DNA from: Oligoflexia bacterium
Lineage (GTDB): Bacteria > Bdellovibrionota > Bdellovibrionia > Bdellovibrionales > Bdellovibrionaceae
Direction of reading: 5' to 3'
Assembly: GCA_016861345.1 (NCBI GenBank)
Contig: BOLD01000007.1
Location: 1-64,000 of the forward strand
Length of the DNA stretch: 64,000 nt
Shown: piece by piece, positions 24,487 through 33,773 of the stretch
Layout: every line of letters starts with the position of its first letter
Numbering within the stretch: the first letter of the stretch is position 1
Translations under genes and position numbers: made by a program
Notes under the pieces: generated by a model
Database searches by the model: none
What the model was told of the DNA's origin: nothing
Seen by the model: the letters and a program-made list of their open reading frames with translations, nothing else

Positions 24487-25269
24487 ATGAAAGTACATCC
24501 AACAACCGTTATTACTGGAGAAGTTGACATCGCAGAAGGGGTGGAGATTGGCCCCTATTGTCTGATTCAGGGTAAGGTGAAAATTGGAAAAGGAACTTTT
24601 GTCGAGGGACATGTCACCCTCGGCTCTCGTTATGGAATTATGGAGATCGGTGAAAATAATCACTTTTGCCCGGGTGCTGTGATCGGCGGAGCTCCGCAAG
24701 ATGTGACTTATAAGGGTGAGCCAACACGACTCAAAATTGGGTCAAACAATGTCTTTCGTGAGTTCTCAACCGCCAATTTAGCCACGAGCAAAGCCGACGG
24801 TGAGACAACGATTGGTGATAACAATTATCTGATGGCGTACACCCACATTGGACATGATTGCAAATTGGGAAACAACATTGTTATTGCGAACGACTCACAC
24901 TTAGGTGGTCATACGGTCATCGAAGATGGAGTCACCATTGGTGGAGTTTGTGCCTTTAACCAATTCACCAAAGTGGGAAAATTTGCCTTTGTTGCTGGTG
25001 GATCTGTTGTGAATAAAGATATTCTTCCCTTTACTCGTGCTCACGGAGATCATGCGGTCTGTCGAGCAACAAATAAGGTTGGATTGTCGCGAAAAGGCTT
25101 TTCAAAGGAAGAGGTCGAAAATGTACACCGAGCCATCCGAATCATTTTAATGGGATCAGACACCGTTGAGGAGGGGCTTGAGCGTATTCAAAAAGAATGC
25201 ACATGGACTCCGAATATTGAGTATTTTGTGAACTTTATTAAAACCTCTAAGCGGGGGATTGCAAAGTGA
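24487..25269 (+). CDS. lpxA: UDP-N-acetylglucosamine O-acyltransferase LpxA
   Basis: The 260-aa protein has a left-handed beta-helix of hexapeptide repeats (VEIGPYCLIQGKVKIG and onward) with the catalytic histidine in YTHIGHDC and the VGLSRKGFSKEEV C-terminal helices. It performs the first step of lipid A synthesis. It follows skp directly; the lpxD and fabZ genes that usually stand between are absent here. Its TGA overlaps the GTG of the next gene. Confidence 0.95.
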   Translation: MKVHPTTVITGEVDIAEGVEIGPYCLIQGKVKIGKGTFVEGHVTLGSRYGIMEIGENNHFCPGAVIGGAPQDVTYKGEPTRLKIGSNNVFREFSTANLATSKADGETTIGDNNYLMAYTHIGHDCKLGNNIVIANDSHLGGHTVIEDGVTIGGVCAFNQFTKVGKFAFVAGGSVVNKDILPFTRAHGDHAVCRATNKVGLSRKGFSKEEVENVHRAIRIILMGSDTVEEGLERIQKECTWTPNIEYFVNFIKTSKRGIAK

Positions 25270-26207
25270 AGCTAAGGGCAGCGGTTGTTGGTGTAGGCTA
25301 TCTGGGGCAGTTTCATGCTCAGAAATACAAACAGCTGTCCGAAACTCAGTTTCAAGGTCAACTTGAATTGGTTGGTGTTTGTGACTTGAATGCCGATCAA
25401 GCAAAAAAAGTAGGTGAATCACTTGGAGTACAATGGTTCACTCATCCTAAAGATCTCATTGGGAAAGTGGATATGGTGGCAATTGCCTCTGTCACTCTTG
25501 CTCATTATGAATTGGCAAAATTATTTCTTGAAAACAATATCCACGTGAATGTGGAAAAGCCAATTACTGAAAAAGTCTCTCAGGCTCAGGAATTGGTGAA
25601 GCTTGCAAAAGAAAAGAATCTGATTCTTTGTGTGGGTCACAGTGAGCGGTTTAATCCGGCATTCGTTGAAGCTCAGAGGCGAATGACAAAACCTCTTTGG
25701 GTTGAAAATCATCGGCATGCTCCTTTTAAATCACGAGGTGCAGATGTATCTGTGATTCACGATTTGATGATTCACGATATTGATATGCTTCTTTCACTCG
25801 ATCAGAGCCCTTGTCGAGTCGTTTCAGCTCAAGGTGGATCGCTGATTACAAAAACCTATGATTGGGCATCGGCCACTTTTGAATTTCAATCAGGATTAAA
25901 GGCTTTAATCACAACATCTCGGGTTGCTCAACAGATGACTCGAAGTATGAAGATCATCGAGAAGAATCAAGTCATCGAAGCCAATCTTCAAACGGGCGAC
26001 CTTGTGGTCACTCAGATTGGAACTGCTGGGGAATCGCTTCAGTTTACAAGTCATCAATCCGGTAAGGGTGACAATCTTTTGATTGAAACAGAGGCCTTTA
26101 TTAAGGCGGTGTTAAAAAAGGCGCCTTCAGTGATTACAGGACAAGATGGATTAAGAGCTCTTGAAATGGTTGAGCAGGTTATTGCATGCATCAAGTCCTT
26201 ATCGTAG
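25266..26207 (+). CDS. Gfo/Idh/MocA-family oxidoreductase in the lipid A operon
   Basis: The 313-aa protein has an N-terminal Rossmann fold (AVVGVGYLGQFHAQKY) and the family signature EKPITEKVSQAQELVKLAKE, with the catalytic-region histidine motif IHDLMIHDIDMLL. It sits between lpxA and lpxB, with a GTGA overlap upstream and a 22-nt overlap downstream. By context it probably oxidises a UDP-sugar. GnnA, which makes the 3-keto precursor of 2,3-diamino lipid A, is of this family, but the partner aminotransferase GnnB is not in the window. Confidence 0.85.
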   Translation: MKLRAAVVGVGYLGQFHAQKYKQLSETQFQGQLELVGVCDLNADQAKKVGESLGVQWFTHPKDLIGKVDMVAIASVTLAHYELAKLFLENNIHVNVEKPITEKVSQAQELVKLAKEKNLILCVGHSERFNPAFVEAQRRMTKPLWVENHRHAPFKSRGADVSVIHDLMIHDIDMLLSLDQSPCRVVSAQGGSLITKTYDWASATFEFQSGLKALITTSRVAQQMTRSMKIIEKNQVIEANLQTGDLVVTQIGTAGESLQFTSHQSGKGDNLLIETEAFIKAVLKKAPSVITGQDGLRALEMVEQVIACIKSLS

Positions 26208-27334
26208 CGGCAGAGGCATCCAGTGCTCTTTACGCTCAAAGATTAATTGAATATTGGAAAAGTGAAAAGAAGCCAGTAAAGGCCTTTGGTGTCGGAACTC
26301 AAGAGATGGAAATTCTTGGTTTCGAAAGAATTGGCAAGGCAGAAGAAATGGCCGTTTTTGGGCTTGTCGAGGTTATTGAAAAATACTCTCATCTGAAAGT
26401 GGTTTTTAATAATCTTGTCCAGGCGGCTAAAGAGCGCCGTCCAGATGTAGTCATTATTATGGACTACCCCGATTTTAATTTAATGCTGGCTAAAGAAATG
26501 CATGCTTTGGGTATCCCAGTTGTTTATTACATTACTCCACAGCTCTGGGCATGGAGAAAAGGTCGAGTTAAGAAAATTCAAAAATATTGCAGTGAAGTTT
26601 TCGTTCTTTTTCCATTTGAAGTTGAGTTCTTTGAAAAAAATGGAGTCAAAGCCCGCTTTGTTGGACATCCCTTGCTGGATGAGATTCAAGACAAATATTT
26701 TGATCCCCATTATCGAAAAATGCGCCGTCAGCAATTTGGAATACAGGATTCCGATATTGTCATTGGCTTAATGCCGGGTAGTCGTCGCAGTGAAGTGAGC
26801 CAGCATATGCAAATTCAGCTTCAAGTGGCTCGTCAATTTTTAAAAAATTATAAAAATATTAAAATATTGATGATCGTCGCTCCAACTTTTACCAAAGAAC
26901 AAATTCAAGATTATATGGGCGATATTCAATTCCCACTGATTATGGTTAAGGATGAACCTTTTGAAATGATTAATCTAGCGGATTATATTTTAGCAGCTTC
27001 GGGGACTGCGACTCTGATTGTGGGCTTACTACATAAACCCATGGTGATCATGTACAGATTAAAATTCCTGACGGGTCTGATAGCCCGAATTGTTGTTCGG
27101 GGTGTGAAATTCTTTGGTATTGTGAACTTGATTCATGGTCGAGAGATTGTTCCCGAGCGCTGGCAGGGTGGGGCGAATCCCCAAAGTCTCTATGAATTGA
27201 TGAAGAGATATATCGACGATCCTGCTTATGCAGAGGCGGTCCGAAATGATCTTCGGCAACTTCAGAAGAGTCTTGGAAATAAAGGAGCCACAGTTCGGGT
27301 CGCTCACGCTATTGAAGAGGGGTATTTCAAATAA
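26186..27334 (+). CDS. lpxB: Lipid A disaccharide synthase LpxB
   Basis: The 382-aa GT19 enzyme opens VLIVAAEASSALYAQ. It shows GIPVVYYITPQLWAWRKGRV, GHPLLDE, LMPGSRRSEV and AASGTATLIVGLLHKPMV, all typical of LpxB. It joins UDP-diacylglucosamine and lipid X to the disaccharide. It overlaps the upstream oxidoreductase gene and is followed after one base by lpxK. Confidence 0.94.
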   Translation: MHQVLIVAAEASSALYAQRLIEYWKSEKKPVKAFGVGTQEMEILGFERIGKAEEMAVFGLVEVIEKYSHLKVVFNNLVQAAKERRPDVVIIMDYPDFNLMLAKEMHALGIPVVYYITPQLWAWRKGRVKKIQKYCSEVFVLFPFEVEFFEKNGVKARFVGHPLLDEIQDKYFDPHYRKMRRQQFGIQDSDIVIGLMPGSRRSEVSQHMQIQLQVARQFLKNYKNIKILMIVAPTFTKEQIQDYMGDIQFPLIMVKDEPFEMINLADYILAASGTATLIVGLLHKPMVIMYRLKFLTGLIARIVVRGVKFFGIVNLIHGREIVPERWQGGANPQSLYELMKRYIDDPAYAEAVRNDLRQLQKSLGNKGATVRVAHAIEEGYFK

Positions 27335-27335
27335 A

Positions 27336-28340
27336 ATGGAAAAATGGGTTCGGAATTCTTTTTTTCAATCTATTTACTCTTCTTTGGCTGGAATGAAAAA
27401 TTGGACTTATGATCACGGACTTCTCAAAACAGTCCAGCTGAAAACGCCTGTGATTAGTGTAGGCAATTTAACTGTTGGTGGGACGGGGAAAACCCCCATG
27501 ATTCGTCATCTTGTTCAATATGCACTTCAAAAGGGCTTAAAACCGGTGATTGTGTCTCGAAATTATAAGGCTGAATCCCAATGTATTCAGCGCGTGGATA
27601 TAAATCATGAAAAAGCATCTCAATATTTTGGGGACGAGCCAACTTTATTAGCTAGTATCTTTCCTGATGTCAGTGTTTACGTGGGCCCGACCAAATGGAT
27701 GACTGCTCTTGAAGCTGAGAAAAGAGAATCACCAGATGTGATCTTTGTTGATGATGGGTTTCAACATCGAAATCTTCATCGGAATTTTGATTTGGTATTA
27801 TTGGATGCAACGGTAAATCTTCAGGATTATGAACTTTTACCAGTTGGAAAAGCGAGAGAATCTATTCGTTCGCTGAAACGTGCACATTGGATTTGCATCA
27901 CAAAGTCTAATTTGGTCAATTTCGAGAAAATCAATTCTCTTAAAGAGTTGATGGGCACTCAAGGACACATCTTAAAAATGAATTACCAGGTTGAGATTCC
28001 ACAGACCGTCCATGGTCAGAAGGCGCTGGCGTTTTGTGGTCTTGGTCAGCCTGATAGTTTTTATCAGTCACTTCGACAAACCCAACAAATTGATCTTAAG
28101 GAGACAGTTTCATTTCCTGATCATTATCTTTATACTCAGAAGGATATTGAAATTTTAATGAATAAGAAAAATGAAATCCAAGCTGATTGTATTCTGACCA
28201 CTGAAAAAGACTGGGTTAAAATTCAAAAATTATCAATCGATCTGAAAAGCATTTTTCATGTAGGGCTGAAAACAGAATTGCAGGGCCCTTTAGGAGAGTT
28301 TTATGTCCATTTGGACAAAGTTTTGGGTTGTAATCATTAG
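27336..28340 (+). CDS. lpxK: Tetraacyldisaccharide 4'-kinase LpxK
   Basis: The P-loop is VGNLTVGGTGKTP; an N-terminal membrane-associated helix precedes it, and DDGFQHRNLHRNFDLVLLDA is the conserved second block. LpxK phosphorylates the 4' position of the lipid A disaccharide. The track start at 27228 lies within lpxB; the ATG at 27336, just after the lpxB stop, fits the family N-terminus. The product is 334 aa. Confidence 0.93.
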   Translation: MEKWVRNSFFQSIYSSLAGMKNWTYDHGLLKTVQLKTPVISVGNLTVGGTGKTPMIRHLVQYALQKGLKPVIVSRNYKAESQCIQRVDINHEKASQYFGDEPTLLASIFPDVSVYVGPTKWMTALEAEKRESPDVIFVDDGFQHRNLHRNFDLVLLDATVNLQDYELLPVGKARESIRSLKRAHWICITKSNLVNFEKINSLKELMGTQGHILKMNYQVEIPQTVHGQKALAFCGLGQPDSFYQSLRQTQQIDLKETVSFPDHYLYTQKDIEILMNKKNEIQADCILTTEKDWVKIQKLSIDLKSIFHVGLKTELQGPLGEFYVHLDKVLGCNH

Positions 28341-29181
28341 TTGGATTGTTTGGCATATGCCGAAGCCCATCAAAGTCGCTTGGGCAAGAGCCTTAGGCTG
28401 GCTTTGGTTTGATGGTTTTCGTTTGCGTCGAATGACGATATTAAAAAACTTAACAATTGCCTTTCCAGATTGGTCAAAAGAAAAACGTTATCAGGTCGCT
28501 CGAGAAAGTATGGCTGAACTCTGTATGAATTTGCCCGAGTTTTTGTCTCTCCATCAGATGTCCGCTGATTATGTGGAAAAAGAAGTTATATTTGAAGGCC
28601 TTGAACATTTTCATCGGGCAAGAGAGGAAAAAAAAGGCGTTTTGCTTCTCAGCATGCATATGGGAAATGGAGATATGGGTGTTTCGGTGATGTCGCTCAA
28701 GGGATTGCCCATCCATTTGATTTCGAAAAAATTTAAAAATAAGTTTCTCAATGCACTTTGGTTTGGGGTTCGTGAATCAAAGGGGACCAAGTTTATTGAT
28801 CCACATGGGGCCAAAACTGCTTTTGAAATTTTAGCGGCTCTGAAAAAAAATGAGGCCGTTATTTTTGTTGTCGATCAGTTTATGGGGCGGCCTTATGGCA
28901 TTGAGACACACTTCTTTGGTCGTAAGACGGGGACCGCCTATGGTCTAGCCTTGTTTGCCATTAAGACTGGAGCACCAGTATTGCCCGTTTATACATATCG
29001 AGATCAGGATTTAAAAACACACTTAGTGATTGAGCCACCTATCCCTTTGGAAAGTAATGCAGATAGAGATTTACAAATTCTGACAATGACTGAAAAATAC
29101 AATTTAAAGATTGAGGAGATCATACGTCGAAGCCCTCAACACTGGATGTGGGTGCATCGTCGCTGGAAACGTTGGGAGTGA
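28303..29181 (+). CDS. Lipid A acyltransferase (LpxL/HtrB family)
   Basis: The 292-aa protein has an N-terminal hydrophobic helix, the H-x4-D catalytic motif (SMHMGNGDMG), and a DQFMGRPYG block typical of Kdo-dependent or related secondary acyltransferases. It ends PQHWMWVHRRWKRW as most family members do. AGGAG lies 5-6 nt before the ATG, which is inside the end of lpxK (38-nt overlap). It adds a secondary acyl chain to lipid A. Confidence 0.92.
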   Translation: MSIWTKFWVVIISWIVWHMPKPIKVAWARALGWLWFDGFRLRRMTILKNLTIAFPDWSKEKRYQVARESMAELCMNLPEFLSLHQMSADYVEKEVIFEGLEHFHRAREEKKGVLLLSMHMGNGDMGVSVMSLKGLPIHLISKKFKNKFLNALWFGVRESKGTKFIDPHGAKTAFEILAALKKNEAVIFVVDQFMGRPYGIETHFFGRKTGTAYGLALFAIKTGAPVLPVYTYRDQDLKTHLVIEPPIPLESNADRDLQILTMTEKYNLKIEEIIRRSPQHWMWVHRRWKRWE

Positions 29182-29183
29182 TT

Positions 29184-30251
29184 TTGAAAAAAATTGTTTT
29201 TTTGATTCTATTGGGAATAGTTGGTGGTTGCGCCACAAAAGTTCTCAAGGTTGATAAAGAACAAGAAAGCCGCCTCAAAGAAAACCGTGAATTTGAGCAA
29301 AGTATTCAAATTGTTGCCGTTGAAGAAGTCTCTCCCTCGCAGGGAGCAGTTTTAAAGGCCCCGACAGAGCCAACTCCAGAAACAAAATTAACACCCGAAA
29401 AAGCACGACAAAAGCCAGTTAAAGAAAAGAAAAAGGCTTTAAAGCCCGCGAAAGTCAAAGAGGCAGTTCCTCCGACACCGGAAGTCCCAACAAGAAGACA
29501 GCCAGAACTTGAGTCCGATGTGGGTTTTGATGGGCGCCGTCCGATCAAAGATCCATTTCGAGTGGGGGAAAAAGTAGTCCATAGCGTGAATTACTTTAAA
29601 ATGAAGGCGGGCACATTAACTCTTGAAGTTAAACCCTATGCCCAGGTGAACGGCCGAAAATCCTATAATTGGAAAACAAGTATTGCGACCAGTCCGTTTT
29701 TCGAATCCTTTCATGCTGTTGATGATTATTCAGTGACGATGGTTGATTATGAAACCCTCGTTCCCTACGTGTACACTCTTCATGTGAAAGAAACAGGAAA
29801 GCTTCTCGAAGCCAGAGCCCTTTTTGACCGAGAAAAGAGTATGGCAACCTATTGGGAAAAAAAGGTGACAGATAAAGATGGGGAACAAGAAAAGAAACAT
29901 CAGTGGGAAATTCCAGATTACTCTCAGAATGTTTTCTCGGCGGCATATTACATGCGGTTATTTGAGTGGAAGGTTGGTGTTGAACATTCTTTCCGCGTTG
30001 CCCATGATCAAGAGAATTTGATTTTTCGAGCAAAAGCTATCCGTAAAGAAAGAATTTCGACAGATGCCGGTGAATTTGATGCCATTGTGGTCAAGCCAGA
30101 AATGGAATTGAAGGGGAAGTATAAGCCAGTCGGGGATATATATATGTGGCTCAGTGACGATGATCGAAAGTTTATTTTGCGTATAGAATCAAAAATTAAA
30201 ATAGGAACACTGGTTTCAGAGGTTATTGAAATTCAAAAAGGATTGGAATGA
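29184..30251 (+). CDS. DUF3108 outer-envelope lipoprotein
   Basis: The N-terminus LKKIVFLILLGIVGGCATK is a lipoprotein signal with the cysteine after VGG. A Lys/Pro/Glu-rich linker (about residues 45-115) could span the periplasm. The C-terminal domain (VNYFKMKAGTLTLEVKPYA...) matches DUF3108, a family of unknown function often near LPS genes. I choose the TTG at 29184, with GGGAG 5 nt upstream; the track ATG at 29148 lies inside the acyltransferase gene and would bury the signal sequence. The product is about 355 aa. Confidence 0.75.
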   Translation: MKKIVFLILLGIVGGCATKVLKVDKEQESRLKENREFEQSIQIVAVEEVSPSQGAVLKAPTEPTPETKLTPEKARQKPVKEKKKALKPAKVKEAVPPTPEVPTRRQPELESDVGFDGRRPIKDPFRVGEKVVHSVNYFKMKAGTLTLEVKPYAQVNGRKSYNWKTSIATSPFFESFHAVDDYSVTMVDYETLVPYVYTLHVKETGKLLEARALFDREKSMATYWEKKVTDKDGEQEKKHQWEIPDYSQNVFSAAYYMRLFEWKVGVEHSFRVAHDQENLIFRAKAIRKERISTDAGEFDAIVVKPEMELKGKYKPVGDIYMWLSDDDRKFILRIESKIKIGTLVSEVIEIQKGLE

Positions 30252-31564
30252 CTCATTTTTTCAATCAAAATAACAGAAAAATCGTTATTGGGGTCTTAAT
30301 TTTAACAGCGATCCTTATTCGATATGCATATATATTTAACTGGCACATGCCTGAGCAGTTTATCTTTTCAGATATTAAGGCTTATCATGATCGTGCCCAG
30401 GAAATGCTTCAGGGGCATATCACTAAGCAAGACTTCTTTCAGCCGATAGGGATGACTTTCTTTTTTATTTCAGCTTTTCATTTTGGAAGTCTTGAGATTT
30501 TAAGTTGGATTCAGTTATTGGCAAGTATTTTGACTGTCATTTTAATTTGGAAATTTTCTGAGAATGTGTTTGGTCGAACCATAGGAATGTTGACACTTTT
30601 CTTGGCAACGTTCCATTATCCCTTTATTTTCAACTCAGGTGTCTATCTTTCAGAATGCCTATTTACGTTTTTTGTTGCGCTTTTTATGTATCTACTTTCG
30701 TTGAAGCCTTATCCCTTTTCTCATCTGTGGAGCTTCCTGTTGGGGTTTGTGTTTATGCTGGGATTTTTATTAAAAGGAAATTTTGTGCTCTTTGTGCCAT
30801 TGATGATGGGATGGTTTTATTGGGTTCATCGTCAGGTTAAGCCTCTGATCGGCTTTGCCTGTGCTGTGGGCTTAGTTTTGGTTATTCATGGAGTGCTAAC
30901 CTACAATTTAATTGGTCGATTTCAATTGTCAGCCTCTAATGGTGGCTTGAACTTTATTGAAGGTAAGTGTCCTGCAAAAATTAATAAAGATATTGATGGA
31001 TACTTCTGGCAGTCGCCTCTCTTTGCTCAATTGGGAGAGTCTAAAAGAAAAGTCTGGGATCAGTCATTTACTGATTCGGGGTATTTTATGAAGCAGGGGA
31101 TTGACTGCATTCTTGCTGATCCAGTCGTGCTGCTGGAAAGTATTCGATATATTCCCTATCTTTTTATCAATAATGATCTCTGGACTAGTTTAGAGACAAA
31201 GGTGGAACATAAATTAACAAGTCGTAATTACACACTCCTTTTTGGATTTCTCGCTTTGCCTGCCTTTATTGTTGGTATTTTACTTTTGTTGAAAAACCCA
31301 AGGGATCCAAAATTTCTATTCATTTTATTGCCAGTTGTTTCTCTCTGCGGACTTGTCTGGTTATTTAAAGGGGAGATGCGTTTTCGTGTACCCTTTGATG
31401 TTGTGATATTGCCCTTAGTTGTATGGGGATGGATAAAGTTGCTTGAGTTCATCTACCCATCTTTAGGCGAGGAAAGACGGGCAAAAATCATTTCTGGAGT
31501 CCTCTTCATAGGGATGATCCTGACTCTTTACGGTCTAGCAGCAATTGATCGAGGTTCTATTTAG
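30248..31564 (+). CDS. GT-C membrane glycosyltransferase (ArnT/PMT-like)
   Basis: The 438-aa protein has about ten predicted membrane helices. The first periplasmic loop after TM1 carries SDIKAYHDRA, the acidic pair expected in GT-C enzymes that use polyprenyl-phosphate sugars. Family ArnT/PMT_2 members add sugars to lipid A or proteins on the periplasmic side. AAGGA precedes the ATG, which overlaps the lipoprotein stop. Substrate unknown. Confidence 0.75.
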   Translation: MTHFFNQNNRKIVIGVLILTAILIRYAYIFNWHMPEQFIFSDIKAYHDRAQEMLQGHITKQDFFQPIGMTFFFISAFHFGSLEILSWIQLLASILTVILIWKFSENVFGRTIGMLTLFLATFHYPFIFNSGVYLSECLFTFFVALFMYLLSLKPYPFSHLWSFLLGFVFMLGFLLKGNFVLFVPLMMGWFYWVHRQVKPLIGFACAVGLVLVIHGVLTYNLIGRFQLSASNGGLNFIEGKCPAKINKDIDGYFWQSPLFAQLGESKRKVWDQSFTDSGYFMKQGIDCILADPVVLLESIRYIPYLFINNDLWTSLETKVEHKLTSRNYTLLFGFLALPAFIVGILLLLKNPRDPKFLFILLPVVSLCGLVWLFKGEMRFRVPFDVVILPLVVWGWIKLLEFIYPSLGEERRAKIISGVLFIGMILTLYGLAAIDRGSI

Positions 31565-31614
31565 AAAAAGTCTAGTCCAATAGGAACCCGAGGCTGGTTT
31601 TGATAAAATAAGCC

Positions 31615-32796
31615 ATGCCTATGACTTTGTGCCGACATTTTAACGGCTATAAACCCTGTGGGAAATCTCGAGTCTGTGATTCATCATGTGCTTTTTTGGA
31701 TCAACCTCAAGTTTCCATTTTGCTCATTCATTTGGGTGCCTTGGGCGCAGTTCTTCGCTCAACCTCCTTGATCGAGCCTATAAAAAGAAAATTACCCTCA
31801 TCCCGAATAACTTGGGTCACGCAGGCTCCGGCGCACAGATTGCTTCAAGGGCATCCGCTGATTGATCGAGTGCTGACAACATCAGAGATGGATTTATTAA
31901 AATTGAAAGCTTTAGAATTTGATATTGGGTTTGTTGTTGATAAGTCATTAGAGGCCTCTGCAATTGCGCGGATAACGCAGATTGATCAAACTTATGGCTT
32001 TTTAGCCAATCCTCGAACAGGTGCAATAGAGCCCGCCACACCTGCTGCGAATGAACTTTGGGAAATTGGTCTGAGCGATGAAAAAAAGTTTTTTCAAAAT
32101 AAAAAATCAGAAGTGCAGCTTCAGATCGAAGCCCTTGAGTTAGGTCCTTATCAGAGATCAGAGTATTCAGTTCATTTAACACATGAGGAACGAATAGAGT
32201 CCGACAAAAGAACTCAGACTTGGCGACAGGCACACGATCAGCCTGTGATTGGGATCAATACAGGGTGTAGTGATCATCTACCCGCAAAAAAACTGAGCAT
32301 TTCGTTTCACAGACAAATTATTCAAGAGATGATTTCAGTGGGATACAAAAACATTGTTCTTCTCGGTGGGCCAGAAGATGCTGTCAGAAATCAAGAAATC
32401 GGCCGAGAACTTGGTGTTGTGCAAAGCCCAACTGATAAGGGGCTTCGTGATGGATTAGTAAGCGCTAATGCTTGCGATATTATCCTGACGGGAGATAGTC
32501 TTGGAATGCATATGGGAATTGGTCTTCGAAAGCATATTATTGCTTGGTTTGGCCCAACTTGCGCACATGAGATTGAATTGTATGATCGTGGTCAGGTCAT
32601 TCTCTCAAAAGCTCCCTGTGGTCCTTGCTGGAAGAGAAGTTGTCAAAAGTCCTTAATGTGCTATGATCAGGTATCTCTTGATGAGATAATGGCTGCAATC
32701 AGCAATGGGACAAAACAGTGGCAAACAAAATTATCTTCATTCAAACAGCCTTTCTCGGAGACCTTCTTCTCAGTGTCCCCAGTTTCAAATATTTAA
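31615..32796 (+). CDS. Family 9 glycosyltransferase (heptosyltransferase-like)
   Basis: The 393-aa GT-B protein has an LLIHLGALGAVLRSTSLIEPIK opening and a C-terminal ADP-sugar site (TGDSLGMHMGIGLRKHIIAWFGPT). It has an extra N-terminal cysteine cluster (CRHFNGYKPCG, CDSSC) and a C-terminal one (CGPCWKRSCQKSLMC). It probably adds heptose or another sugar to the LPS core. No clear Shine-Dalgarno is seen; ATGs at 31615 and 31621 are both possible. It overlaps the next GT9 gene by 79 nt. Confidence 0.82.
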   Translation: MPMTLCRHFNGYKPCGKSRVCDSSCAFLDQPQVSILLIHLGALGAVLRSTSLIEPIKRKLPSSRITWVTQAPAHRLLQGHPLIDRVLTTSEMDLLKLKALEFDIGFVVDKSLEASAIARITQIDQTYGFLANPRTGAIEPATPAANELWEIGLSDEKKFFQNKKSEVQLQIEALELGPYQRSEYSVHLTHEERIESDKRTQTWRQAHDQPVIGINTGCSDHLPAKKLSISFHRQIIQEMISVGYKNIVLLGGPEDAVRNQEIGRELGVVQSPTDKGLRDGLVSANACDIILTGDSLGMHMGIGLRKHIIAWFGPTCAHEIELYDRGQVILSKAPCGPCWKRSCQKSLMCYDQVSLDEIMAAISNGTKQWQTKLSSFKQPFSETFFSVSPVSNI

Positions 32797-33773
32797 AAAA
32801 TAAAAACCCACAAGCTGAAATCACACTTGTTGGACGAAGTGGTGTGAGTACCATCCTCAAAGACTTAGGATTAGTTGATCGTGTTTTTGAAATTCAGAAG
32901 GGGAAATATTCAACGTATAAGAAAATCATTAAAGAGCTTGAGAGTGAAACTTTTGATCTTCTGATTAGTCCTCATGAGTCCTTTACAACGGGAAGGTTTG
33001 TTCGAAAAATAAAATCGAGAAAAAAAATTGGTTACTCTAAATTTTGGAATCTTTTTATTTTTGACCATCGAATAGAAAGAAATTGGAATTTACCAGAGGC
33101 CATTCGTCAGATGGAACTACTGACATCTCTTGATGGTGAATTAAAAAAGAAAATCGGGGACTATCTTCTCAGCAATCCTCCGGGCAATATGAATCCTGTT
33201 CCTGATTGGGCCTCAATGAGCATGCGAAGAAGCATCAAGACCTGGGGCTCTTATTTGAAATTAAATGTGAAAAGAAAGTATGTGTGTCTTTTTCCGGGCA
33301 GTGTTTGGGCTACGAAGCAGTGGACTGAGACTGGATATCGCGATCTCGCGCAGCAGCTTTTAAGGGAATTTGATGTGATATTAATGGGAGGAAAGCCTGA
33401 AATCGCTCTTTCAGAGAGAGTCAGCAAAGATATTCCCAATGTTCAAATTTTGACAGGTCAAACCAGTTTAAAAGAGACTTTGCAGATTTTGGTTAATGCT
33501 GAATTTGTAGTTACAAACGACAGTGCTGGTCAGCACTTAGCTGCACTAGCAGATGTTCCGACAGTTTCTATTTTTGGTCCTACGGTTTTAAGCTTTGGTT
33601 TTCGCCCTTGGAATTCCAAGGCAGTGGTGGTCGAAAACAATTCTCTTGATTGTCGCCCCTGTGGAATGCATGGACATCAGATTTGCCCGAAGGGGCACCA
33701 CCGTTGTATGAAGGATATCACTGCTGACCAGGTGTTAAAATCTATTCAGCTTCTCCAGCGCCAAGTTCCTTAA
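32718..33773 (+). CDS. Family 9 glycosyltransferase (heptosyltransferase)
   Basis: The 351-aa protein starts IIFIQTAFLGDLLLSVPSFK, the usual heptosyltransferase opening. It has FPGSVWATKQW and VTNDSAGQHLAALADVPTVSIFGPT for donor binding. It transfers ADP-heptose to the inner LPS core in the family's known members. A GTG start at 32718 lies within the upstream GT9 gene. Its 3' end overlaps the convergent sigma-54 regulator gene by 32 nt. Confidence 0.88.
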   Translation: MANKIIFIQTAFLGDLLLSVPSFKYLKNKNPQAEITLVGRSGVSTILKDLGLVDRVFEIQKGKYSTYKKIIKELESETFDLLISPHESFTTGRFVRKIKSRKKIGYSKFWNLFIFDHRIERNWNLPEAIRQMELLTSLDGELKKKIGDYLLSNPPGNMNPVPDWASMSMRRSIKTWGSYLKLNVKRKYVCLFPGSVWATKQWTETGYRDLAQQLLREFDVILMGGKPEIALSERVSKDIPNVQILTGQTSLKETLQILVNAEFVVTNDSAGQHLAALADVPTVSIFGPTVLSFGFRPWNSKAVVVENNSLDCRPCGMHGHQICPKGHHRCMKDITADQVLKSIQLLQRQVP

